A DNA stretch of 43,258 bases from Candidatus Nomurabacteria bacterium (GTDB taxonomy: Bacteria > Patescibacteriota > Minisyncoccia > Phycocordibacterales > UBA9973): the NCBI GenBank assembly GCA_023267275.1, contig JAHFNO010000012.1, forward strand, positions 1-43,258. Reading direction: 5' to 3'. Of the stretch, positions 5,904-14,723 are shown one piece after another (position 1 is the first letter of the stretch; each line of letters starts with the position of its first letter). Under the pieces are notes generated by a model. The model was not told the DNA's origin. It searched no databases and was given only the letters and a program-made list of their open reading frames with translations. A program made the translations under genes and the position numbers.

Positions 5904-6571
5904 ATTTTCTTATACTTTTCAAAAACAACCTTTTTCCTTAAAAGAAACAAGGTTGACTCCTGAACAGACCCATTATACATAAAATCATGCAATTTCAAAG
6001 AGTCATTGACACTATAACGAAGACACCAACAATTTTTGTCTTTACGCTGGGAAATGCTCCCGCTAGTAGAAACAGTTTCAGATAATTCAGTTTTTAATTT
6101 TTGTAAAAAAATTTTTGACCCTGAAGTAAACGCAACTGAAATAACCGTGGTTTTTGTTTTTCTTTCCTTGTGAATCTCTCCCACCCAGACACTTCCATCA
6201 CCGTCAAAGTACCCTCTTACAAAATCAGAAAGATATTTTTTGGGGACACTTGGTAATGCCAAGCTATTTGTTTTTCGCTCATTGTAACCAAGATTACGTA
6301 AATCATCACACATTTTAATACTTCCCACTTGGAGTCTATACAAAGTCTTTTCCTTTCCTTTGCCAACCCGCACACCAATTGCATGGTCTGATTCAACAAC
6401 TTTTTTAATTTCTATAAGTAGCTCTTTATCTGAAATTTGAATACTCCAAAACTGCCCTCCTCGCTTATTCACTGTAATATATCCATCTGCAGCAAAAAAT
6501 CCTAGCACATATGCCATTTCCGATGTCCATTTTTTAAAAAAATCCTTATTAATTTTTTTTGAAGTAGTCAC
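5894..6571 (-). CDS. LAGLIDADG homing endonuclease, free-standing
   Basis: A two-motif LAGLIDADG nuclease of 225 residues. Motif 1 LGFFAADGY (23-31) and motif 2 VRGYFDGDGSV (118-128) carry the acidic catalytic residues at their ends; the length fits a pseudo-dimeric enzyme acting as a monomer. The reading frame is open upstream into tRNA-Met, but I start at the GTG at 6571 (TTSKKINKDFFKKWTSEMAY), which follows a GAGG 12 bases upstream and the tRNA-Met terminator. Start codon and GAGG form the two strands of a perfect 9-bp hairpin (6569-6590). The stop TAG (5896-5894) lies inside tRNA-Asp. It is not within an intron; its target is unknown. Confidence 0.85.
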   Translation of the reverse strand: MTTSKKINKDFFKKWTSEMAYVLGFFAADGYITVNKRGGQFWSIQISDKELLIEIKKVVESDHAIGVRVGKGKEKTLYRLQVGSIKMCDDLRNLGYNERKTNSLALPSVPKKYLSDFVRGYFDGDGSVWVGEIHKERKTKTTVISVAFTSGSKIFLQKLKTELSETVSTSGSISQRKDKNCWCLRYSVNDSLKLHDFMYNGSVQESTLFLLRKKVVFEKYKKMRL

Positions 6572-6590
6572 GAGGTAAGTATACCTCGTG
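6569..6590 (-). promoter_or_regulatory. hairpin sequestering the endonuclease start site
   Basis: CACGAGGTA-TACT-TACCTCGTG on the minus strand is a perfect 9-bp stem. The 5' arm holds the GAGG ribosome-binding motif and the 3' arm ends in the GTG start codon, so folding would block initiation. Comparable RBS-masking hairpins are known for phage T4 homing endonuclease genes; here the role is inferred. Confidence 0.5.
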
Positions 6591-6622
6591 ACAGGAGAAT
6601 ACACTACCCGAAAAGTGTAGAT

Positions 6623-6649
6623 AAAAAATGCTCTTTTAGAGCATTTTTT
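6623..6649 (-). terminator. terminator of tRNA-Met
   Basis: AAAAAATGCTCT/AGAGCATTTTTT perfect 12-bp stem with a six-T run on the minus strand, 7 bases behind the tRNA end. Confidence 0.85.
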
Positions 6650-6655
6650 AATTTG

Positions 6656-6729
6656 TGTCGGCGGGAAGGATCGAACTTCCGACCTTGGGCTTATGAGTCC
6701 CACGCTCTAACCAACTGAGCTACGCCGAC
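6656..6729 (-). tRNA. tRNA-Met-like (anticodon CAU)
   Basis: Acceptor GTCGGCG/CGCCGAC, D arm GCTC/GAGC, anticodon loop CTCATAA, T stem GGAAG/CTTCC with loop TTCGATC, discriminator A73. The paired G1-C72 end excludes the initiator, which is encoded at 6874-7159. The anticodon stem TGGGA/GCCCA has an A-G mismatch next to the loop. Elongator Met is likely, but a tRNA-Ile2 whose CAU is lysidine-modified cannot be excluded. No CCA encoded. Confidence 0.88.
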
Positions 6730-6739
6730 ATGTGAGAAA

Positions 6740-6767
6740 AATATAGCATATTCTGGCTATTTTTCAA
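6740..6767 (-). promoter_or_regulatory. promoter of tRNA-Met
   Basis: Minus strand TTGAAA (6767-6762), 16-bp spacer ending in TGC, TATATT (6745-6740), 10 bases before the mature tRNA 5' end. Confidence 0.6.
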
Positions 6768-6873
6768 CCAGCCATTGCTTTTTTTTAATTTTTTAGTAGA
6801 ATGATTTTGCGTCAAGTTGACGCATTTTATTTGATTTTTAAATCATTTAACTTTGCATAAGTGTTTCCTTATA

Positions 6874-7159
6874 CGCGGGGTAGAGAAGTGGTATCTCATA
6901 AGGCTCAATAGGGCTCACTTGCTAGTAATGGCTTGTGGAAAACATCTGTCAAATTCGGTGAAATCTTCCTGTAAAAAGATGACAACGCCGAGCCAAGCCT
7001 ATCAGTATTTTTATTGATAGGAAGGTGTAGAGACTAGACGGCAGACTCCATTTTTTAAAAAATGGATGAAGGCATAGTCCAGACCATCAAATTTTTTGCA
7101 GTGAAAACTGTAGTGGTACGCATAACCTTAAGACTTCGGTTCGATTCCGGACCCCGCAA
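6874..7159 (+). tRNA. initiator tRNA-fMet (CAU) interrupted by a group I intron
   Basis: Exons 6874-6905 and 7121-7159 join to acceptor CGCGGGG/CCCCGCA with the C1-A72 mismatch typical of initiators, D arm GAGA/TCTC with A11-U24, anticodon stem TAAGG/CCTTA with loop CTCATAA, T stem TTCGG/CCGGA with loop TTCGATT, discriminator A73. The anticodon stem has only two of the three consecutive G-C pairs found in most initiator tRNAs. The exon boundary is after U33, directly before the anticodon. No CCA encoded. Confidence 0.9.
6906..7120 (+). other. group I self-splicing intron in tRNA-fMet
   Basis: A 215-nt intron without ORF, inserted between U33 and C34. The core is close to consensus: P and Q strands (TTCGGTGAAATCTT and AAGATGACAACGCCGAGCC) form P4 and P5, CCTATCA/TGATAGG forms the P6 extension, R is GTAGAGACTAGACGG and S GGCATAGTCCAG. 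P7 pairs GACTA (7032-7036) with TAGTC (7075-7079); P8 is CCATTTTTT/AAAAAATGG (7048-7065). The 5' exon ends in U and the intron in G. Confidence 0.88.
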
Positions 7160-7166
7160 CAATTAC

Positions 7167-7199
7167 AAAAGATGCCCGAGCTTTGCTCGGGCATCTTTT
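7167..7199 (+). terminator. terminator of tRNA-fMet
   Basis: AAAAGATGCCCGAG-CTTTG-CTCGGGCATCTTTT, a perfect 14-bp stem followed by GTTTTGTATTTTT, seven bases behind the tRNA end. Confidence 0.9.
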
Positions 7200-7247
7200 G
7201 TTTTGTATTTTTGTTCTAATGTTTTTATGTTCCTTGTTCTCGTGATT

Positions 7248-7844
7248 TTACACAAACCCTAATTCTCGAAATACTACCTCGTACAATTGAATTGTTCGAC
7301 GAGCAGAAACAGGTGTAATTTCATAATCAATCCCCTCGTGTGCAATTTTATTGCGCACAAGATGTGCTTCCCAAGCAGCTTGTATACTGCCGAGATCGCC
7401 GGGAGAAATGTTCTTCAGTTTATCGCCGATAGTTGCACCAGGGATATCTCGTGCTTCAAGCAAACTTTCCAGAATACTGTCTGCCTCGATAATGGCAAGT
7501 CGCCAGTCGGAATGATTTGGTGAATTGATGAGATTTTGCACGTGTTCCCAGCGCTCATTCTTTTTCTCTCCAGCATCCTGAATATATTTTGCCTGCACTT
7601 CGGCAATAGCGTGTTTCAAATGCTCGTGTTCATCAAAATTGATTTCAAACATGCGAACAAGAGCGTACAAAATCATTGCGATTCCATAAAACGAAAGAAC
7701 GTACGAAACAAAATAAATCCATGAAGGTACTGTAAAATACGAAGCGTTGCCGTGAAGCAAATTTAAAATGCCGTCTAAGAAAGAAACGGTATTTTGTGGC
7801 GTTGGATTTAATACTGGCTGAGTGAAAAGGTTGTTCATAGGCAT
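7248..7844 (-). CDS. membrane-anchored HEPN-like protein
   Basis: A 198-residue protein with one membrane helix near residues 42-63, a charged linker likely to form a coiled helix (70-110), and a C-terminal helical domain. That domain carries RNKIAH (164-169), an R-x4-H motif as in HEPN RNases and related helical domains, within AHLVRNKIAHEG; LAIIEADSILESLLE upstream matches the first HEPN helix pattern. HEPN proteins often cleave RNA in toxin or defence systems, but no partner gene is adjacent. The gene sits between tRNA-fMet and gatA. The HEPN call is by motif and helix pattern only, so activity is uncertain. Confidence 0.6.
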   Translation of the reverse strand: MPMNNLFTQPVLNPTPQNTVSFLDGILNLLHGNASYFTVPSWIYFVSYVLSFYGIAMILYALVRMFEINFDEHEHLKHAIAEVQAKYIQDAGEKKNERWEHVQNLINSPNHSDWRLAIIEADSILESLLEARDIPGATIGDKLKNISPGDLGSIQAAWEAHLVRNKIAHEGIDYEITPVSARRTIQLYEVVFRELGFV

Positions 7845-7908
7845 TAGGCACTAGGCTTTAGGCTTTAGCGAATTCTACTAGCGCCTAATTATCTAGCGCC
7901 TAGTTCTT
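7845..7908. repeat. word repeat CTAGGCTTTAGG / GCGCCTA
   Basis: Spacer built from near-repeats GCATTAGGCACTAGGC, TTTAGGCTTTAG and two GCGCCTA-containing units. The word GGCGCTAG recurs behind the ATP-grasp gene at about 33145-33170. Confidence 0.5.
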
Positions 7909-9348
7909 CTATTGTAATACGCGCTCAAATTCTTTGCCAGCTTCAATGAGCATAGTATCACTCCCCTTTCCACCAATAAGCTGAAGTCCAAATGGCAAAC
8001 CTATGTTATTTTTTCCGCATGGCATAGAAATTCCAGGAATTTCTGCAATATTAAGCGGCACAGTAAAAATATCTTCGAGGTACATCGATACAGGATCCTT
8101 GGTTTTTTCTCCGATTTTAAATGCTGGTGTTGGAGTAGTTGGTGTCAGAATGATGTCTACACCACCAGCTTGCACGTCAAAAGCAGTATCAAAATTTTTT
8201 CCGATTTCGCGACGAAGATTGCTTGCTTTTCGGTAATACGCATCATAATAACCATGTGAAAGCACATATGTTCCCAATAGAATACGACGGCGTGCTTCGC
8301 GCCCAAATCCTTGTCCACGAGTCTTCATATATACATCAGTAGTCGTCTTTCCAGGAACACGCAAGCCATAACGAATACCATCAAGACGTGTCAAATTTGA
8401 AGATACTTCGGCAAATTGAAGAATATAATAAACAGCAAGCGAATTCGAGAGCAATGGAATTTCAATATCAACAATTTCATGCCCTGCAGATCGTATTTTT
8501 TCAATCGTGTCATTGAAATTTTGCAAGAGCTCCTGGTCGATTCCCTCTCCACCTAGAAAACTCCGTGGAATGCCTATTTTGTATTTCGCATTTTGAGATT
8601 TGAGATTTGAGATTTGAGATTTGAGATCTCGAGACGTTGCATCCATGCTGTCTTTACCAGAAATTGCTTCGAGAAGAATTTCCGCATCACGAATTGTTTT
8701 TGTAATCGGACCAATTTGATCAAATGACGAAGTATCTGCAATAAGCCCGTAACGAGAAACTGTATCATACGTGGGCTTCATACCGATCACTCCGCAAAAC
8801 GCTGCTGGCTGGCGAATTGATCCGCCTGTATCAGAGCCGAGTGCGGCAATTACCATACCTCCTGCCACGGCTGCAGCTGATCCGCCAGAAGTTCCTCCCG
8901 GTACACGAGTCTCATCAATTGGATTTTTAGTAGTGCCATATGCAGAATTCTCAGTAGAGCTTCCCATCGCAAATTCATCCATGTTTGTGCGACCAATAAA
9001 AATAGCACCTACTTTTTTGAGTTTTGCAATAACTGTTGCATCGTATATCGCAACATAATTCTCAAGTATCTTCGAACAAGCTCCAACTTTTTTTCCAGAA
9101 ATCAAAATATTGTCTTTAACCGCAATAGGAATTCCGGTCAAAAGCGTGGCTGTTCCGTCTACAAAACGTTTTTGCGCACTATCAGCTTGCTCAAGTACAT
9201 CGTCAAATACCTCACGAAAGATATTAAGTCGTTCATTGTCATTTTTAATATTCGAGAGACACGCTTCACACAATTGACGCACAGTAAAATCCCCTTGTAC
9301 AAGGGCCTCATGTGTTTTTTCAATTGTCAGATTTTTTATATCTATCAT
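7909..9348 (-). CDS. gatA: Asp-tRNA(Asn)/Glu-tRNA(Gln) amidotransferase subunit A
   Basis: GatA is the glutaminase of the GatCAB complex, which amidates Glu-tRNA(Gln) and Asp-tRNA(Asn). The 479-residue protein carries the amidase-signature triad: K78 in AVKDN, S154 in GGTSGGSAAAV and the nucleophile S177 in GSDTGGSIRQPA. It is downstream of gatC on the same strand; gatB is not in the window. An unusual segment, LKSQISNLKSQ (residues 243-253), is encoded by five tandem copies of a 7-bp unit (GAGATTT, near 8592-8627) and appears inserted between the signature domain and the following conserved KIGIPRSF. Confidence 0.96.
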   Translation of the reverse strand: MIDIKNLTIEKTHEALVQGDFTVRQLCEACLSNIKNDNERLNIFREVFDDVLEQADSAQKRFVDGTATLLTGIPIAVKDNILISGKKVGACSKILENYVAIYDATVIAKLKKVGAIFIGRTNMDEFAMGSSTENSAYGTTKNPIDETRVPGGTSGGSAAAVAGGMVIAALGSDTGGSIRQPAAFCGVIGMKPTYDTVSRYGLIADTSSFDQIGPITKTIRDAEILLEAISGKDSMDATSRDLKSQISNLKSQNAKYKIGIPRSFLGGEGIDQELLQNFNDTIEKIRSAGHEIVDIEIPLLSNSLAVYYILQFAEVSSNLTRLDGIRYGLRVPGKTTTDVYMKTRGQGFGREARRRILLGTYVLSHGYYDAYYRKASNLRREIGKNFDTAFDVQAGGVDIILTPTTPTPAFKIGEKTKDPVSMYLEDIFTVPLNIAEIPGISMPCGKNNIGLPFGLQLIGGKGSDTMLIEAGKEFERVLQ

Positions 9349-9354
9349 ATTGAT

Positions 9355-9385
9355 TGTGTCATCCTGAACTTGATTCAGGATCCAT
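9355..9385. repeat. dispersed palindrome, copy 1
   Basis: TGTCATCCTGAA-CTTGA-TTCAGGATCC forms a hairpin (TCCTGAA/TTCAGGA). A second, interrupted copy sits at 34012-34069. It resembles REP-like hairpins common in many bacteria. Confidence 0.6.
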
Positions 9386-9434
9386 TTTTTAGAAATTAAG
9401 ATTTAGACATTATTCAAGATGACTAAAATTCTGG

Positions 9435-9713
9435 TTACAGAATTTTAGTTACTTTTACAAAACCATCTTGACTATCCGGAGCAGATGCGAGCATGCAAGT
9501 AGTATACGAACCAGTCACAGTTGTCACGATGTCTTCGCGCACTACATTACGAAATATTCCAGGGTCGTTTTCATTTGTTTCTACCTGTACCGTATTGATT
9601 TGATCAATATACCCAAGTATAGAAGTAAGATCATGAAGAAGAGATTCTTCTTCCTCTGGCGGTATATCAAGTTGTGCAAGCATGGCAAGGCGTTTTACAT
9701 CTTTTATATCCAT
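9435..9713 (-). CDS. gatC: Asp-tRNA(Asn)/Glu-tRNA(Gln) amidotransferase subunit C
   Basis: GatC is the small subunit that ties GatA to GatB in the tRNA-dependent amidotransferase. The 92-residue product matches the family in length and has the helical start DVKRLAMLAQLDIPPEEEESL, the helix ILGYIDQINTV and the NVVREDIV segment that precedes the extended C-terminus. It is the first gene of the gatC-gatA pair. A TATAAT at 9728-9723 puts the probable transcription start within about three bases of the ATG, so the mRNA is likely leaderless. Confidence 0.93.
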   Translation of the reverse strand: MDIKDVKRLAMLAQLDIPPEEEESLLHDLTSILGYIDQINTVQVETNENDPGIFRNVVREDIVTTVTGSYTTCMLASAPDSQDGFVKVTKIL

Positions 9714-9722
9714 AACAGAGGC

Positions 9723-9728
9723 ATTATA
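9723..9728 (-). promoter_or_regulatory. -10 element of gatC (leaderless transcript)
   Basis: Consensus TATAAT on the minus strand with only nine bases to the ATG at 9713. No clear -35. Initiation seven bases downstream would leave a leader of about 2-3 nt. Confidence 0.55.
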
Positions 9729-9754
9729 CAGGAATTTTGCCGGTTTACGATATG

Positions 9755-9782
9755 TTGACAGTACTTATTTGTGTAGTAATAT
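9755..9782 (+). promoter_or_regulatory. promoter of the 9798-10160 gene
   Basis: TTGACA (9755-9760), 16-bp spacer, TAATAT (9777-9782) 15 bases before the ATG. It is divergent to the gatC promoter. Confidence 0.6.
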
Positions 9783-9797
9783 AAAGAAAAAAATACC

Positions 9798-10160
9798 ATG
9801 GCAACGAAACTACAGTTATCGGAAGATTGGTATCTTCCCGATCGTACCCCGAAAGAAAATACAACATATTGCATTAAAACAGAGGTTGCTGCATTTCATT
9901 TTTATTGCCGTTCTGTTTTAGAAGCAAATGAAAATGAAACAATACTCTACGGTAAATTATTTGAAATAACCGAAAAAGAAACAGAACGTCATGATTATGG
10001 CTGGAGAATAATTGTCGTAAACAAGAAAGAACGAAAAGCCTTTAAACTTTTCCTTAAAGAAGAAATTCTGCCTCGAAACCTTGAAGGAGAAAATCGAAAA
10101 ATCATCATCCCGTTTTTTAAGCTCGGAACACTCGCTCCTGAAAATTATCTATTTGTATAA
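9798..10160 (+). CDS. hypothetical protein
   Basis: A 120-residue cytoplasmic protein that I do not recognise. It is hydrophilic, has no signal peptide or membrane segment, and shows alternating beta-like stretches (YGWRIIVVN, RKIIIPFFKLGTLAP) with a short basic helix KKERKAFKLFLKEEILPR. It is a single-gene unit with its own promoter (TTGACA/TAATAT) and its own terminator immediately behind the stop codon, divergent from gatC. The clear transcription signals support it as a real gene. Confidence 0.7.
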   Translation: MATKLQLSEDWYLPDRTPKENTTYCIKTEVAAFHFYCRSVLEANENETILYGKLFEITEKETERHDYGWRIIVVNKKERKAFKLFLKEEILPRNLEGENRKIIIPFFKLGTLAPENYLFV

Positions 10161-10184
10161 GGTTGCCAATCGGCAACCTTTTTT
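10159..10184 (+). terminator. terminator of the 9798-10160 gene
   Basis: AAGGTTGCC-AATC-GGCAACCTT followed by TTTT, overlapping the stop codon. Confidence 0.85.
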
Positions 10185-10220
10185 CATAGCACCTGTGTCC
10201 GTACGAACACAGGTGCTATG
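10185..10220. repeat. 16-bp inverted repeat
   Basis: CATAGCACCTGTGTCC and GAACACAGGTGCTATG pair over 15 of 16 positions around a GTAC loop. It stands directly behind a terminator and upstream of the asparaginase promoter, without a U-run of its own. It may be an operator-like site or a mobile hairpin. Confidence 0.55.
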
Positions 10221-10265
10221 AATATAGTCAATTTTGATTAAGCAATATAAGCCTATTTTCAACCC

Positions 10266-10294
10266 TTGACAAATAGCATTGATAGGTGTATAAT
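10266..10294 (+). promoter_or_regulatory. consensus sigma70 promoter of asparaginase
   Basis: TTGACA (10266-10271), 17-bp spacer, TATAAT (10289-10294): both hexamers match the consensus exactly. The expected start near 10301 gives a leader of about 120 nt. Confidence 0.85.
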
Positions 10295-10320
10295 ATAAGT
10301 AAATTAAAGACTATTTGAAA

Positions 10321-10406
10321 ATGGTTTTAGGTGGTTTTGGATTGTTCCCCCGAGGGGCTTTACGGCCTTTGTGGGGAATAATCCAAACTAAACAATTTTT
10401 AACCAT
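10321..10406 (+). promoter_or_regulatory. folded 5' leader of asparaginase
   Basis: The leader folds into one long rod. ATGGTT (10321-10326) pairs with AACCAT (10401-10406), TTTAG with CTAAA, TTTGGATT with AATCCAAA, and TTCCCC with GGGGAA, capped by CGAGGGGC-TTTACG-GCCTTTG. There is no U-run, so transcription attenuation is not obvious. I do not recognise a known riboswitch class. It could be a regulatory leader or a processed small RNA. Confidence 0.45.
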
Positions 10407-10420
10407 CTAAAAAATAATAT

Positions 10421-11494
10421 ATGAAAATGAAATTCTGGATTCTGAACACAGGCGGAACATTAGGTATGATTCATGACCAATCTCAAGAGGGTCACCCACT
10501 TGTTCCCGCAAAATCAGCCTCTGAGCTAATGAATGGCATTGCATTGCCGGATGATGTAGAAGTAGTGCTTGTTGATTTTCCAAAGAGGCAAGACTCTACA
10601 AACGTAAGCCACTCTGACAGGGTTCTGATGGGAGAAATGATAGAGGCAGCCTATTTAAACTATGATGCTTTTATTATATTTCATGGAACTGACAGTCTGG
10701 CCGAGACAACATCATTCCTTGCTATGATGTTTAAGAATTCTCTACAAAAACCGTTATATGTTATTGGCGCACAAATGACAAAAGATGAACCAGGATCAGA
10801 GGTTAAGATGCAAATCGAAAATACTCTGAGAGCAGTGAAGGCTTTTGTTAGAAAAGGAATTGTGGGGGTTTATAATCTTTGTGTTACTGATGTGCTTTCA
10901 GGCGCAAGACTCGCAAAGAAAAACGAATCTGACTACAATGCTTTTCACACACCGGGTATGCACGCGGTAGCAAAAGCTTATCCGAATGTAATGCTGTTAA
11001 GCGGATTCCGTAATATGGATGCAAAAACCTTTGTACAAGGACTTCGTCTCGATAAGAAATTTGAGAGAGAAGTTGCAGCCATTCGTGTTTCTGTTGACAC
11101 ACCGCCGTGGGTGCTGGCAGACCTTGTTGAGAAAAAACGCCTAAAAGGTGTAATACTTCAATGTAAGGGAGCAGGTCAAATATCTGATGTAATTTGGGAA
11201 GACGGCGACAGGAAGTATTCCTGGATTGATGCAATCGAGTGGGCAACGAAGGCCGGCATACACGTCGGCATTATATCCCCCTTTGAGGATGGACGTGTAA
11301 ATTTAGATCGCTATGAATTGGGTAAAAAAGTGAAAGCTGCCGGTGGCATAGGTCTTTCAAGTTTAACCCCTGATATGGGCGATGTTAAGTTCAGGATGGC
11401 CATCGCAATGCATCCTAACGATCCTGCTATGATCCAGAAATTCATTGAGACTGATATAATCGGGGAATTATTACCTGGTTACGAAGCTATATGA
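10421..11494 (+). CDS. L-asparaginase (type I-like)
   Basis: Asparaginase hydrolyses asparagine to aspartate and ammonia. The 357-residue protein carries both active-site threonine motifs: TGGTLGM (10-16) and HGTDSLAET (88-96), the latter with the conserved Asp, plus TKDEPGSE for the catalytic lysine region. No signal peptide, so a cytoplasmic enzyme is expected. The N-terminal domain is intact, the C-terminal domain (GVILQCKGAGQ) is also present. It stands alone behind a perfect promoter and a long folded leader, and it ends with TGA. Its codon choice and isolated operon hint at acquisition by transfer, which is speculative. Confidence 0.88.
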   Translation: MKMKFWILNTGGTLGMIHDQSQEGHPLVPAKSASELMNGIALPDDVEVVLVDFPKRQDSTNVSHSDRVLMGEMIEAAYLNYDAFIIFHGTDSLAETTSFLAMMFKNSLQKPLYVIGAQMTKDEPGSEVKMQIENTLRAVKAFVRKGIVGVYNLCVTDVLSGARLAKKNESDYNAFHTPGMHAVAKAYPNVMLLSGFRNMDAKTFVQGLRLDKKFEREVAAIRVSVDTPPWVLADLVEKKRLKGVILQCKGAGQISDVIWEDGDRKYSWIDAIEWATKAGIHVGIISPFEDGRVNLDRYELGKKVKAAGGIGLSSLTPDMGDVKFRMAIAMHPNDPAMIQKFIETDIIGELLPGYEAI

Positions 11495-11517
11495 GTAATG
11501 GTATGTGCGAAATCGTT

Positions 11518-11552
11518 GAAGAAGGTGTCCTTTATAGGATGCCTTCTTTTTT
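11518..11552 (+). terminator. terminator of asparaginase
   Basis: GAAGGTGTCC-TTTATA-GGATGCCTTC followed by a T-rich tail TTTTTTATTTT. Confidence 0.75.
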
Positions 11553-11553
11553 A

Positions 11554-12023
<470 letters not shown>

Positions 12024-12044
12024 AAAATGAAGTATGAAATAAAA

Positions 12045-12545
12045 CTACACGCAAACATAACTTTCCGAGAAAAATTCTATATCATCTGCATTTTTATAAT
12101 CAAGAGGTTTGCTTGACTGTGAAAATACCCAAGGGGCTTCACTGTGAGTTTGAGCAATCATCTGATCAGTACTCCAATCTTTAAATGTCTCGCAAAGATA
12201 GCAAAGAAGTTTATTTTCATATTCATCGAAAACGGCCGGGTCATACTCCGAAAGTGCTTGAAAGCGATTTCTCTTTCCAAACTTAGAACTCTCATCTTCT
12301 GTTTGAATTATAAGATTATTTTTCTCAGCACTTTTTATAATTTTATCTTGCAAATCTGTTGCAAACGGTCCCATTGGAAGACGAATATATGTTTCTCCCG
12401 TCACACTCAATTTACGATCTCGGTAGGAAATAAAATCAAGATAGTAGAAAAGCTTGTTAAGCTTAGTTATGCCCAACTTTTCATTTCCGCACTTCGAAAT
12501 AAAGTACAGTAATGCGTTTGTGTATTTTTCTTTTTTTATCGCCAT
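12045..12545 (-). CDS. Panacea (SocA-like, DUF4065) antitoxin
   Basis: A 166-residue protein with the Panacea/SocA-like domain: KYTNALLYFISKCGN, GITKLNKLFYYLDFISYRD and the conserved TGETYIRLPMGPFATDL. Proteins of this family act as antitoxins for many unrelated toxins, and SocA of Caulobacter is an adaptor for proteolysis of its toxin SocB. Here it precedes a RelE-like toxin gene by 21 bases. Both genes lie in the cassette bounded by duplicated ligA ends. No separate DNA-binding domain is seen, so autoregulation is unclear. Confidence 0.8.
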   Translation of the reverse strand: MAIKKEKYTNALLYFISKCGNEKLGITKLNKLFYYLDFISYRDRKLSVTGETYIRLPMGPFATDLQDKIIKSAEKNNLIIQTEDESSKFGKRNRFQALSEYDPAVFDEYENKLLCYLCETFKDWSTDQMIAQTHSEAPWVFSQSSKPLDYKNADDIEFFSESYVCV

Positions 12546-12679
12546 ATTTTAATTAATACAACTACTGAGAGATAAGAACTTCAACAAATCAGAGTAATCT
12601 TCCGCAGATAATCTGAAAATCAAGGGTTTTTTCAATACTCTTATAGTACCATATACAAAAACCTAGAGCAATTCAGTTG

Positions 12680-14707
<2,028 letters not shown>

Positions 14708-14723
14708 CTAATCCTATCACATA

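Noticed and set aside
7062-7262. plus-strand ORF across the tRNA-fMet intron
   Set aside because: Covers intron core, 3' exon and terminator; not an intron-encoded protein.
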